NCBI GenBank assembly: GCA_036510655.1
Contig: DATCDQ010000072.1
Coordinates: forward strand, 1 to 64,000
Source of the DNA: Rathayibacter_A sp036510655
GTDB taxonomy: Bacteria; Actinomycetota; Actinomycetes; Actinomycetales; Microbacteriaceae
Length of the DNA: 64,000 bases
Direction of reading: 5' to 3'
Shown here: positions 25,969-33,656 of the stretch, one piece after another
How the letters are laid out: each line of letters begins with the position of its first letter
Numbering within the stretch: the stretch's first letter is position 1
Made by a program: the position numbers and the translations under genes
Notes under the pieces: model-generated
What the model saw: the letters and a program-made list of their open reading frames with translations, nothing else
Told to the model about the DNA's origin: nothing
Databases searched by the model: none

Positions 25969-26715
25969 CTACGCAGTCAGGCCCAGTGCATCCATTCGTC
26001 GAGTGTGCGCTGCGATGACATCGGTGAACACCGGCTCGACCCGCGCCTCAACGGTGTTCGCACTCATCGCGTGCACGCGGACCGCGGCCCTGTTGGCCGG
26101 GTGCGGCAGCGCCGAGCGTGCCACGAGCAGTGTGTCACCGACGAGGCGCCGCCCCCACATCGCCAGTCGAGACCCGAGGGATGCGTCGAGGGCGAGTTGC
26201 TCCTGCAGAATCCGGATGATGTCGTCGGTGCCGGCATCCGCCCCGAGCAGGTGCGCGGTGCGCGGGCCGACGTCTCCGGGGAGCCCGACCGCGAGCCGGA
26301 TGAAGAAATCGTCGAGCAGCCCGGTCGTCACGTGCACGCCGAGCAGCGTCTCCGGCCAGTCCGAACCGGCAATGAGCGCCTGGAACGCGTCGATGGATGC
26401 GACGAACGGCTCCATCACCTCGGTCGGGTCGGCGTCGTGTCTGCGGATCTCCGCGATCAGTCCGTGGAATTTCGCAAGCGCGGCTCCGGACGCGGCCGCG
26501 ATTCCCTCTTTCGCACGCAGATCAGGCACCGACGCGACCACGCGCGCGAGCACCTGAAACGCCTCGAGCTGCAGATAGGCGACCTGCCCGAGATAGGGCA
26601 GGAGTTCCGGGGTGATCTCGGCCAAGTCGACACGTTCGGCGGCAGCCTTCTCACTGCGCGGCTTCAGCCGCGGAATCTCCGTCGGCAGACGCCGCGACTT
26701 GAACGAGGATGCCAC
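25969..26715 (-). CDS. Ferritin-like fold protein (Rv3210c type)
   Basis: A 248-residue mostly helical protein. Its composition and its position next to rhlE match the actinobacterial ferritin-like family represented by Rv3210c, which is distantly related to tRNA hydroxylase MiaE. Recognisable stretches are ELLPYLGQVAYLQLEAFQVL, AALAKFHGLIAEIRRHDADP, VHVTTGLLDDFFIRLAVGLP and LALDASLGSRLAMWGRRLVG. The metal ligands cannot be assigned with confidence by eye. GTG at 26713-26715 is preferred: TACACT stands 6 nt upstream, giving a leaderless start, and the longer open frame would include that promoter. It is divergent from rhlE. Confidence 0.78.
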   Translation of the reverse strand: MASSFKSRRLPTEIPRLKPRSEKAAAERVDLAEITPELLPYLGQVAYLQLEAFQVLARVVASVPDLRAKEGIAAASGAALAKFHGLIAEIRRHDADPTEVMEPFVASIDAFQALIAGSDWPETLLGVHVTTGLLDDFFIRLAVGLPGDVGPRTAHLLGADAGTDDIIRILQEQLALDASLGSRLAMWGRRLVGDTLLVARSALPHPANRAAVRVHAMSANTVEARVEPVFTDVIAAHTRRMDALGLTA

Positions 26716-26721
26716 GGTGCC

Positions 26722-26748
26722 AGTGTAATGGGCACGCCCCGGTAGACT
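26722..26748. promoter_or_regulatory. Divergent -10 elements of the ferritin-like gene and rhlE
   Basis: On the minus strand TACACT (26722-26727) ends 6 nt before the GTG at 26715. On the plus strand TAGACT (26743-26748) would start rhlE transcription near 26755, giving an untranslated leader of about 110 nt before the start at 26864. Clear -35 boxes are not seen. Long leaders are common in DEAD-box helicase genes, which are often cold- or self-regulated. Confidence 0.4.
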
Positions 26749-26863
26749 AGGCATGCCGTCGGCATTGGATCGGCGGCTCTACGCCTGAGACGACTGACGA
26801 ACAGAAAAGGGCGTAGCCATCTGCGATTCTTTTCGATCGACTCAACCGACAGGCTCATTTTTC

Positions 26864-28378
26864 GTGACTTTCTCCGAACTTTCCATCGACCAAGACATGG
26901 TCGACGCCCTTGCAAGCAAAGGCATTCTCGAACCCTTCCCCATTCAGGAACAAACCATTCCGCTGGCGCTCACCGGCCAGGACATCATCGGCCAGGCCAA
27001 GACCGGCACCGGCAAGACCTTCGGCTTCGGCCTGCCACTGATCCAGCGACTCGGCCTCGACCCGGAACCCGGCGTGCAAGCGCTGATTGTTGTTCCGACA
27101 CGCGAACTGTGCGTGCAGGTGAGCGAAGACCTCGAACTCGCGGCCAGCAATCGCACCACGAAGATCGTGTCGATCTACGGCGGAAAGGCCTACGAAGGCC
27201 AGATCGAACAGTTGAAGGCCGGCGCACAGATCGTCGTCGGTACCCCAGGGCGTCTGCTCGACCTCGCAGGCCAGCGCCTGCTCAACCTCTCGAACGTGCG
27301 CGAAATGGTGCTCGACGAGGCCGACAAGATGCTCGACCTCGGCTTCCTCTCCGACATCGAGAAGCTGTTCAACCAGGTGCCGGCCACCCGCCACACCATG
27401 CTGTTCTCTGCAACGATGCCCGGCCCGATTGTCGCCCTCGCGCGCCGCTTCATGAACCGGCCGATCCACATCCGCGCATCCGCTCCCGACGAGGGGTTGA
27501 TGCAGGCGAACATCAAGCACCTCGTTTATCGCGCACACAACATGGATAAGGACGAGGTGATCGGCCGCATCCTGATGGCCGAGGGCCGCGGCAAGACCAT
27601 CGTGTTCATGCGCACCAAGCGCGCGGCGGCCAAGCTCGTCGAGGAACTCAACGACCGCGGCTTCAATGCCGCCGCCGTGCACGGCGACCTCAACCAGGAG
27701 CAGCGTGAACGCGCGATGGCTGCATTCAAGGCCGGCAAGAAGGACATCATGGTTGCCACGGATGTCGCCGCTCGCGGCATTGACGTACACGACGTCACGC
27801 ACGTGATCAACCACACCATCCCCGAAGACGAGAAGGCCTACCTGCACCGTGTCGGTCGCACGGGCCGCGCCGGCAAGACCGGTATTGCGGTGACATTCGT
27901 CGACTGGGACGACATGCACAAGTGGTCACTGATCAACCGAGCCCTCGACTTCGGCCAGCCCGAGCCGATCGAGACGTACTCGTCTTCACCGCACCTGTAT
28001 GCGGACTTGAACATTCCCGTCGGCGCCAAGGGCCGCCTCAAGTCAACGCCGGCTGCGAAGAGCGACGGCGGCGCGCACCGGTCCGGTTCGGATCACCGCG
28101 CGGGCAGTGCAGCATCCTCAACGGGCTCGGCACCAGCATCCGGCGCCGAGCGCGATGGGACCAACCGCAATCGCCGGCGCACCCGCGGCGGAGGTGCCGG
28201 AGCTGCGGCGACGAACGCCCCGCACGCGCAAGCCGCCTCTGCAGGACCGGATGCTGCGCCCACCGCCACCGGAACCCACGACGGGCTCGGCGTGCAGCAC
28301 CACGACGGCAACAGTGCACCGCGTCGCCGCAGCCGCAACCGTCGCCGTAGCGGAGGAAGTGCGACGCCCGCCGCGTAG
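26864..28378 (+). CDS. DEAD-box ATP-dependent RNA helicase (RhlE/DeaD-like)
   Basis: A 504-residue superfamily 2 RNA helicase. Motifs: Q-motif PFPIQEQTIP (25-34), Walker A AKTGTGKT at 45-52, PTRELCVQ, GTPGR, DEAD at 151-154, SAT at 182-184, IVFMRTKRAA, DVAARGIDVHDVTHVINHTI and HRVGRTGRAGKTGIA. A C-terminal extension of about 140 residues is rich in Ala, Gly and Arg (RNRRRTRGGG, APRRRSRNRRRSGG), a typical nonspecific RNA-binding tail. The start is GTG at 26864 (VTFSELSIDQ), since family N-termini begin here. It likely unwinds structured mRNA or acts in ribosome assembly and cold adaptation. Confidence 0.93.
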   Translation: MTFSELSIDQDMVDALASKGILEPFPIQEQTIPLALTGQDIIGQAKTGTGKTFGFGLPLIQRLGLDPEPGVQALIVVPTRELCVQVSEDLELAASNRTTKIVSIYGGKAYEGQIEQLKAGAQIVVGTPGRLLDLAGQRLLNLSNVREMVLDEADKMLDLGFLSDIEKLFNQVPATRHTMLFSATMPGPIVALARRFMNRPIHIRASAPDEGLMQANIKHLVYRAHNMDKDEVIGRILMAEGRGKTIVFMRTKRAAAKLVEELNDRGFNAAAVHGDLNQEQRERAMAAFKAGKKDIMVATDVAARGIDVHDVTHVINHTIPEDEKAYLHRVGRTGRAGKTGIAVTFVDWDDMHKWSLINRALDFGQPEPIETYSSSPHLYADLNIPVGAKGRLKSTPAAKSDGGAHRSGSDHRAGSAASSTGSAPASGAERDGTNRNRRRTRGGGAGAAATNAPHAQAASAGPDAAPTATGTHDGLGVQHHDGNSAPRRRSRNRRRSGGSATPAA

Positions 28379-28487
28379 TCGAGCGCGGCACTGAGCCGTT
28401 GCGCCGCTTCTTCAGGGAGCGCGAAGTCGCGGCAAATTGATCACGTGACCCCATCGATTAGTGGCATAGCGGGGCACAATTGTGAGT

Positions 28488-29018
28488 ATGGATTCCGAGC
28501 AACCGTCGCGACGTCGACTGGCGGACATCGACCTCGACACGTTGACAATGGTGATGTCCAACTCCGACGGGGGCTACTACGACCCTGCAGACGGATCCGT
28601 CATCCCGACCTTCGACGGCGAATTGGCGACAGACGAGGATGTCGATCTCGAAGAAGTCGACTGGATCGCGATCGATCCAGAGGGTTCTCGCGACGCGTAC
28701 GAGGACATGGCTGACTTTGCCGACGCAATCACCGAGCCGCGTCTTGCGCGACGACTGGCGCGGGCACTCGATGGCAGCGGGGCTTTTCGGAGGTTCCGCT
28801 ATGAGGTCAATGACGAACCCGAACAGTTCGGTGCGAATTGGATGCACTTCTCCAATGCTCGCCAAGAGTCCCGAGCGATCGAGTGGCTTCTCGACAACGA
28901 GTTGATCGAAGAAGGAGACGCCGCGCTGGAACTTGCGAAGCGCGCAGCCGTGAGCAAGCATGCGCTCGAAGAAGCCGCTCGCTGGGGTCGCGACGACGCG
29001 GACGACCCCGGTCGCTGA
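28488..29018 (+). CDS. UPF0158 family protein
   Basis: A 176-residue acidic protein of the UPF0158 family. Markers are RRLADIDLDTLTMVMSN, GGYYDPADGSVIPTFDGEL, WIAIDPEGSRDAYEDMADFA, then ARRLARALDGSGAFRRFRYE and ESRAIEWLLDNELIEEG. The function is unknown; the arrangement (phenylalanine-containing repeats that bind a substrate-like segment) is shared with small regulators. ATG at 28488 is taken as start, 7 nt after CACAAT; a GTG two codons earlier is an alternative. No signal peptide. Its stop codon is part of a short dispersed repeat (29010-29034). Confidence 0.82.
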   Translation: MDSEQPSRRRLADIDLDTLTMVMSNSDGGYYDPADGSVIPTFDGELATDEDVDLEEVDWIAIDPEGSRDAYEDMADFADAITEPRLARRLARALDGSGAFRRFRYEVNDEPEQFGANWMHFSNARQESRAIEWLLDNELIEEGDAALELAKRAAVSKHALEEAARWGRDDADDPGR

Positions 29019-29288
29019 GCGCAGTCGAAGCGCCAGCCTGCACTGCCAACCGACCACGCGGTACTTGGTGGCCCTTCGGCTGCGCTCCGGGAACGGAAAA
29101 GGCCCTTCGGCTTCGCTCCGGGAACGGAAAGGGCCCTTCGGCTTCGCTCCGCGACCGGCGCGGGGCGCCGGCCAGCGACATCCGTACCGCATTCAGGCTG
29201 GGTGGGCGAATTCGGCCGGTGCCGCGTCTTCGGCCAGCGGTCCAACCTGAATTTGGCTCGCACGCCGGCGCTGAGCGACGCCGAAGCC
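29010..29288. repeat. Cluster of five copies of a short dispersed repeat (three of them in tandem)
   Basis: The 335-nt gap between UPF0158 and the HtrA-like gene is filled by copies of an element whose core is CTTCGGCT(T/G)CGCTCCGGGA. Three direct copies with a period of about 31 nt lie at 29070-29100, 29101-29130 and 29132-29158. Reverse-oriented relatives lie at 29010-29034 (CGCTGAGCGCAGTCGAAGCG) and 29267-29288 (GGCGCTGAGCGACGCCGAAG). Opposed copies could pair into hairpins. No gene is supported between 29019 and 29353. Confidence 0.75.
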
Positions 29289-29353
29289 CCCAGCGGATGC
29301 GCCGGAAGCGAACGTCAGCCTATCTCCGCTCGAATCGTGCGATTCTGAAAAAC

Positions 29354-30277
29354 ATGAGCAACGACGATTCACTCGACACGTATTCGCGCACCGTCGTGAG
29401 CGTGGCCGAGGCGGTGCTGCCGACCGTTGCAAGCATCTCTGTTCGCACGGCGCGCGGCGGTGGTGCCGGCAGTGCGAGCATCATCACGAAGGACGGCTTT
29501 CTCCTGACGAGCGCCCACGTCGTCGAGGGTGCGCAGCGCGCGACCGGCACGTTTTCTGACGGCACATCGGTTGCACTCGATATCGTCGGCCGTGATCCGC
29601 TGTCTGATCTGGCCGTGCTGCACGCGCGCGGCGACGTGCCCGAGCCCATCGAACTCGGGGATGCCGCCGAACTGCGGGTTGGACAGTTGGTCGTCGCCCT
29701 GGGCAACCCACTCGGTCTTGCCGGCAGCGTGACCGCCGGAATCGTCTCTGCGCTCGGCCGGTCCCTGCCCACCGCAGCGGGCCGGGTAATCGACGAGGTC
29801 ATCCAAACGGATGCCGCCCTCAACCCCGGCAACAGCGGAGGCGTACTCGCCGACCACACCGGCAGAATGGTCGGCGTCAATACCGCTGTTGCAGGCTTTG
29901 GCGTGGGTCTTGCGGTGCCGATCAATTCGACGACTCAGGCGATCATCACGACGCTGATGACGAAGGGCCGCGTGCGTCGCGCGTGGCTCGGCATCGCCGG
30001 CGCGCAGATCGTGCTCGCGCCCGAACTCGCAAAGCGCATCGGCTCGCCGACGGGTTTGCAGGTCGCGGGCGTTTCTGCGAGCAGTCCTGCAGAACTGGCC
30101 GGTATCCACCGCGGCGATATCGTCGTTGAACTGGGCCACGAGCGGGTTGTGACCACAACGGCGGTTCAGAAGATGATGGTCGAAGGGGCGATCGACCACC
30201 CCATCGAGATGACCGTGTGGCGCAACGGCGCATTGGTCGATGTGATCGTGGTCCCAACCGAACTCGATGCGAGTTAG
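29354..30277 (+). CDS. Trypsin-like serine protease with PDZ domain (HtrA/DegP-like, no export signal)
   Basis: A 307-residue S1C protease. The catalytic triad is His55 (LLTSAHVVEG), Asp85 (DPLSDLAVLH) and Ser161 (NPGNSGGVL). A single PDZ domain follows (about 205-300: AWLGIAGAQIVLAPELAKRI, SSPAELAGIHRGDIVVELG). Unlike most actinobacterial HtrA proteins it has no N-terminal signal or membrane anchor, so it should be cytosolic or be exported by another route. ATG at 29354 is used; the open frame upstream runs through the repeat cluster and is not coding. No Shine-Dalgarno is obvious. It is convergent with the PHP gene, and a dispersed repeat separates them. Confidence 0.9.
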   Translation: MSNDDSLDTYSRTVVSVAEAVLPTVASISVRTARGGGAGSASIITKDGFLLTSAHVVEGAQRATGTFSDGTSVALDIVGRDPLSDLAVLHARGDVPEPIELGDAAELRVGQLVVALGNPLGLAGSVTAGIVSALGRSLPTAAGRVIDEVIQTDAALNPGNSGGVLADHTGRMVGVNTAVAGFGVGLAVPINSTTQAIITTLMTKGRVRRAWLGIAGAQIVLAPELAKRIGSPTGLQVAGVSASSPAELAGIHRGDIVVELGHERVVTTTAVQKMMVEGAIDHPIEMTVWRNGALVDVIVVPTELDAS

Positions 30278-30298
30278 AGGCCCCGCGAGCTAGACGCT

Positions 30299-30323
30299 GC
30301 CCGTCGGCTCCGCTCAGGGACCG
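30299..30323. repeat. Dispersed repeat copy between convergent genes
   Basis: GGCTCCGCTCAGGGACCG, preceded by GCCCGTC, lies between the HtrA-like stop (30277) and the PHP gene and contains the PHP stop codon (TCA at 30314-30316 on the plus strand). The same 15-mer core appears inverted at about 50094-50108, again across the stop of a minus-strand gene. It may contribute to transcription termination. Confidence 0.6.
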
Positions 30324-31198
30324 ACCGTGCGCGGCGCAATCGGCGCCGAGCCGGTAGCGGCGGCGATGATCCGCTCGAGTACTTCCGGCGCAGTCGTGTT
30401 CTCGGCAAGCTTGTTCGGCTTGCCGCTGCCGTGATAGTCGCTGGAGCCGGTGACGACCAGCCCATACTTCTGGGCGAGCTGCCGCAGGTAGGCCTTGCCG
30501 TCTTCGGTGTTCTCGCGGTGCTCGATCTCCAACCCGAACAAGCCGGAGTCGATTAGTCGCAGCAGATAATCCTCTTTGATCACCCCGTCGCGTCCATACG
30601 TCGCCGGATGCGCGAGCACCGCGACCCCGCCCGCGCCCGTTATCAGCCGCACGCCGTCGAGGGGCGTCGGCGCGTAGAGCGGCTCGTAATAACCACCACG
30701 CGGATGCAGAAGCGTTTGAAAGGCCGCGGTCCGTGAAGCGACGACACCGCGCGTGACGAGTGCATCCGCAATGTGCGGGCGCCCGATCGTCGCACCCGGA
30801 GTCGTATGCGCGAGCACGTCTTGCCACGTGATGTCGTAGTCTGCGGCCAGCCGCTCGACGATCGACTCCGCTCGGGCCAGCCGAGCCCGTCGAATCCGTT
30901 CGGTCTCCGCGGCGAGCGCCTCCTCGGCAGGATCGAACAGATAGGCGAGCATATGAACGCTCTTCCAGCCGTAGCGGGTGCTCAGCTCCATGCCCGGAAT
31001 CAGCCCGATACCCACCTCGGATGCCTCTTCAGCAGCTTGCGCCCAACCGGCAGTCGTGTCGTGGTCGGTCAACGCAATGGTGCCGAGGCCGGCTGCCGCT
31101 GCGGCTCGCACGAGCTCGGCCGGGGTCTGAGTTCCGTCGGAGACACTCGAGTGGGTGTGCAGGTCGATCGGACCCCGAAACTCATCTTCACCGGGCAT
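30314..31198 (-). CDS. PHP-domain phosphoesterase (RNase AM/TrpH-like)
   Basis: A 294-residue PHP-family metal-dependent phosphoesterase. Motifs: DLHTHSSVSDGTQTP (motif I), TIALTDHDTTAGW (motif II), IPGMELSTRYG (motif III), GRPHIADAL, VAVLAHPATYG and VTGSSDYHGSGKPN, which together supply the three-metal His/Asp site. Family members such as E. coli RNase AM degrade short oligonucleotides or 3',5'-bisphosphonucleotides; that substrate is inferred. The ATG at 31196-31198 is followed by an acidic lead. It is divergent from the aminopeptidase P gene and convergent with the HtrA-like protease. Confidence 0.9.
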   Translation of the reverse strand: MPGEDEFRGPIDLHTHSSVSDGTQTPAELVRAAAAAGLGTIALTDHDTTAGWAQAAEEASEVGIGLIPGMELSTRYGWKSVHMLAYLFDPAEEALAAETERIRRARLARAESIVERLAADYDITWQDVLAHTTPGATIGRPHIADALVTRGVVASRTAAFQTLLHPRGGYYEPLYAPTPLDGVRLITGAGGVAVLAHPATYGRDGVIKEDYLLRLIDSGLFGLEIEHRENTEDGKAYLRQLAQKYGLVVTGSSDYHGSGKPNKLAENTTAPEVLERIIAAATGSAPIAPRTVGP

Positions 31199-31265
31199 CC
31201 CCCAATGCTATGCCCGGGCTCGCAGCGCGATGTCGCGGGCGCGGGCGCGGTGCGAGAATGGACGC

Positions 31266-32873
31266 ATGGCCACGAGCAGCGAAACAAGCACAGCAGACCA
31301 GGCAAGCACAGCAGACCAGGCAAGCGCAGCAGTCCAGGCAAGCGCAGCAGTCCCGGCGAGCGCAAGCATCCGCACCGCGACCGCGACCGCGACCGCCGAC
31401 AGTGCCGCGCCGCGCGCGACGGCAAACCGGTCGACGACTCCGGTGTCCGATCGGTTCCGCGATTACATCGGCAGCAACTGGGCGCAGCGTGACGACGTGG
31501 TTCCCGCGCCGCGGGCGCAGGCCCGCTACGCGGCCGATCGACGGTCTCGGCTCACGGCGCGCTATCCCGGCAAACGGCTGATCATTCCGGCCGGCCGCCT
31601 CAAGCAACGGTCGAACGACACGGATTATCCGTTCCGCGCGCACTCCGCGTTCGCCTACCTGACCGGGTGGGCATCCGATTCCGAGCCGGGAAGCGTGCTC
31701 GTGCTCGAGCCGACGGATTCTGGACACGATGCGACGCTGTACTTCCGCGAGCGCGCGGGGCGGGATTCCGACGAGTTCTACGCCAACCCGGAGATCGGCG
31801 AGTTCTGGATCGGCCCGCGGCCGTCGCTCGCGCAGGTTGCCGGCGATCTGGCGCTGCCCACGCGCGGCATCGCCGAGCTCGCAATCGTTATCGACAATGC
31901 CGACGACGACACGCTCCTCGTGCGCGAGGCGGATGACGAGATCACTGCCACGATCGACGGCCTACGGCTCGTGAACGGCGATGTCGCCGACGTCGAGGCC
32001 CACGAAGGAGACAGTCGGCTGGCGCAGGATCTCTCCGAAATGCGACTGGTCAAAGACGACTACGAACTGAGCGAACTCCGCGGAGCGATCGCGGCGACGG
32101 CTCGCGGTTTCGACGACATCATCCGCGATTTGCCTCGCATCAGCACCCACAACCGTGGCGAGCGACTGGTCGAGGGAGTGTTCAACTCACGCGCACGCGC
32201 CGACGGCAACACGGTGGGCTATGACACGATCGCCGCCTCGGGCCCTCATGCCTGCATTCTGCATTGGACCCACAACAACGGCCCCGTCGTACCGGGGGAC
32301 GTCATCCTGATCGATGCAGGCGTGGAGGCAGAAAGCTACTACACGGCCGACATCACGCGCACCCTGCCGATCAACGGCACGTTCAGCGACACGCAGCGCC
32401 TGGTGTACGAAACGGTGCGCGAGGCCGCAGATGCCGCGTTTGCGATCGTGACCCCCGGCATCCGCTTTCGCGAGATTCACCAAGCGGCGATGGCCGTCAT
32501 CGCGGGACGCACAGCGGAGTGGGGAATGCTGCCGGTGAGCGCAGACGAAGCACTCAAGGCCGACAACCAGCACCACCGCCGCTACATGGTGCACGGCACC
32601 AGCCACCACCTCGGTCTCGACGTGCACGACTGCGCGAAGGCCCGGCGCGAAATGTACATCGACGGTGTGCTCGAGCCTGGAATGACGTTCACGATCGAGC
32701 CGGGGCTGTATTTTCAGCCGGACGATCTGAGCGTGCCCGAGCAATTCAGGGGCATCGGCGTGCGCATCGAGGACAACATTCTGGTGACGGCGGACGGCGC
32801 CGAAAACCTCTCCATCGACATCCCCCGCACTGCGGACGACGTCGAGGCGTGGATCGCGCGACTGTCGCAGTAG
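31266..32873 (+). CDS. pepP: Xaa-Pro aminopeptidase P (M24 family)
   Basis: A 535-residue M24B metallopeptidase removing N-terminal residues before proline. The N-terminal creatinase-like domain contains RLTARYPGKRLIIPAGRLKQ and FRAHSAFAYLTGWASDSEPG. The catalytic pita-bread domain has metal ligands in LIDAGVEAESYYTADITRTL (two Asp), HGTSHHLGLDVHD (His), FTIEPGLYF (Glu) and GVRIEDNILVT (Glu). ATG at 31266 gives an unusual Ala/Ser/Gln-rich head of about 50 residues made by four 18-bp DNA repeats (31293-31364). GAGAAT lies 6 nt upstream of the ATG, so a leaderless start is possible. It is cytosolic. Confidence 0.92.
   Translation: MATSSETSTADQASTADQASAAVQASAAVPASASIRTATATATADSAAPRATANRSTTPVSDRFRDYIGSNWAQRDDVVPAPRAQARYAADRRSRLTARYPGKRLIIPAGRLKQRSNDTDYPFRAHSAFAYLTGWASDSEPGSVLVLEPTDSGHDATLYFRERAGRDSDEFYANPEIGEFWIGPRPSLAQVAGDLALPTRGIAELAIVIDNADDDTLLVREADDEITATIDGLRLVNGDVADVEAHEGDSRLAQDLSEMRLVKDDYELSELRGAIAATARGFDDIIRDLPRISTHNRGERLVEGVFNSRARADGNTVGYDTIAASGPHACILHWTHNNGPVVPGDVILIDAGVEAESYYTADITRTLPINGTFSDTQRLVYETVREAADAAFAIVTPGIRFREIHQAAMAVIAGRTAEWGMLPVSADEALKADNQHHRRYMVHGTSHHLGLDVHDCAKARREMYIDGVLEPGMTFTIEPGLYFQPDDLSVPEQFRGIGVRIEDNILVTADGAENLSIDIPRTADDVEAWIARLSQ
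31293..31364 (+). repeat. Four in-frame 18-bp tandem repeats in the pepP N-terminus
   Basis: Units at 31293-31310, 31311-31328, 31329-31346 and 31347-31364, based on GCAGACCAGGCAAGCACA with a few substitutions in the last two. They encode six-residue repeats of the AD/VQAS type. Copy number probably varies between strains. Confidence 0.85.
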
Positions 32874-32898
32874 CAGACACTGACCGCGTACGTACGCG

Positions 32899-33609
32899 TC
32901 AGCGCTGCGCTGAGCCGTCCTCGCCGCCGTCGTCATCCGGCTCTGCATTCTCGCCGTAGCGCGGCTCCGGATTCTCGCCGTAGCGCGGCCGAGCCGACGG
33001 CGGGTCGGACGGACGCGCTGTCGGCGGTACGAACCCAGCGGGCGGATCCGACGGGTGCGCCGGCTCATGCGGATGCCTGTGCTCGCGCTCCTGCTCATGC
33101 TCGCGATCGCCTCCGCTGAGCCCGCCCTCACCGGACAGCACGTTCCGCGCGCGATTGACAAGGTCTGACTCGACGAGCACGGAATAGCTGGTGGCCATGA
33201 CCTGCGTCATCGACGTGTAGTCCCGCCGCCGCCTGTTGAGGGTGTATGAGGCCAGGCCGAACATCATGCCGAACCCGGCACCGATCAGTAGCGCCGCGAT
33301 GATGAAACCAAGCGAGGTTGCCGGGGAGAAGATCACGAGCAGCAGCCCGAAGAACAACCCCAACCAGGCACCGGATGCCGCCCCCGCGATCGCGACGCGA
33401 CCCCAGCTCAACTTGCCGGTCACCCTCTCGACGCTCTTCAGATCGCTGCCGATGATCGAGACACGATTCACCGGAAAATCCGCTCGCGCCAGCACGTCGA
33501 CAGCCTGTTGCGCTTCGGGGTATGTCTGGTAGGTGGCGATGGCTTCGCCGCGGGGCAGTGTGGGAAACACTCCGCGTCGTCGGCCGTCCATTGGGCTCTG
33601 ATTGCTCAC
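32899..33609 (-). CDS. General stress protein 17M-like membrane protein
   Basis: A 236-residue protein with a YflT/GSP17M-type N-terminal domain (IATYQTYPEAQQAVDVLARA, then FPVNRVSIIGSDLKSVERVT). Two glycine-rich hydrophobic segments follow (VAIAGAASGAWLGLFFGLLL and LGFIIAALLIGAGFGMMFGL). The C-terminus is a disordered His/Pro/Glu/Arg-rich tail with a repeated PRYGEN motif. GTG at 33607-33609 is the apparent start, with GACAAT 6 nt upstream; an ATG seven codons downstream is possible. The role is probably in envelope stress but unproven. It is divergent from the PRC/CBS gene, as its counterpart is in mycobacteria (Rv1234 beside Rv1232c-Rv1233c). Confidence 0.85.
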   Translation of the reverse strand: MSNQSPMDGRRRGVFPTLPRGEAIATYQTYPEAQQAVDVLARADFPVNRVSIIGSDLKSVERVTGKLSWGRVAIAGAASGAWLGLFFGLLLVIFSPATSLGFIIAALLIGAGFGMMFGLASYTLNRRRRDYTSMTQVMATSYSVLVESDLVNRARNVLSGEGGLSGGDREHEQEREHRHPHEPAHPSDPPAGFVPPTARPSDPPSARPRYGENPEPRYGENAEPDDDGGEDGSAQR

Positions 33610-33644
33610 GCCGCCATTGTCCCATGCTTCCAGGAGGCCCGGAC

Positions 33645-33650
33645 TAAGGT
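33645..33650 (+). promoter_or_regulatory. -10 hexamer of the PRC/CBS-DUF1003-mrp operon (leaderless)
   Basis: TAAGGT is followed by exactly 6 nt and the GTG start at 33657, with no Shine-Dalgarno, matching the leaderless arrangement seen elsewhere in this window. Confidence 0.45.
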
Positions 33651-33656
33651 TTAGTT

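Noticed and set aside
26749..26863. Riboswitch or structured RNA in the rhlE leader
   Set aside because: The leader is about 110 nt but I could not identify any conserved motif or clear terminator structure.
29070..29158. Possible CRISPR array
   Set aside because: Only three units with a 31-nt period, no unique spacers between them, and no cas genes nearby.
29019..29353. In-frame N-terminal extension of the HtrA-like protease
   Set aside because: It runs through the tandem repeat cluster and shows no similarity to a signal or protein domain; ATG at 29354 is used.
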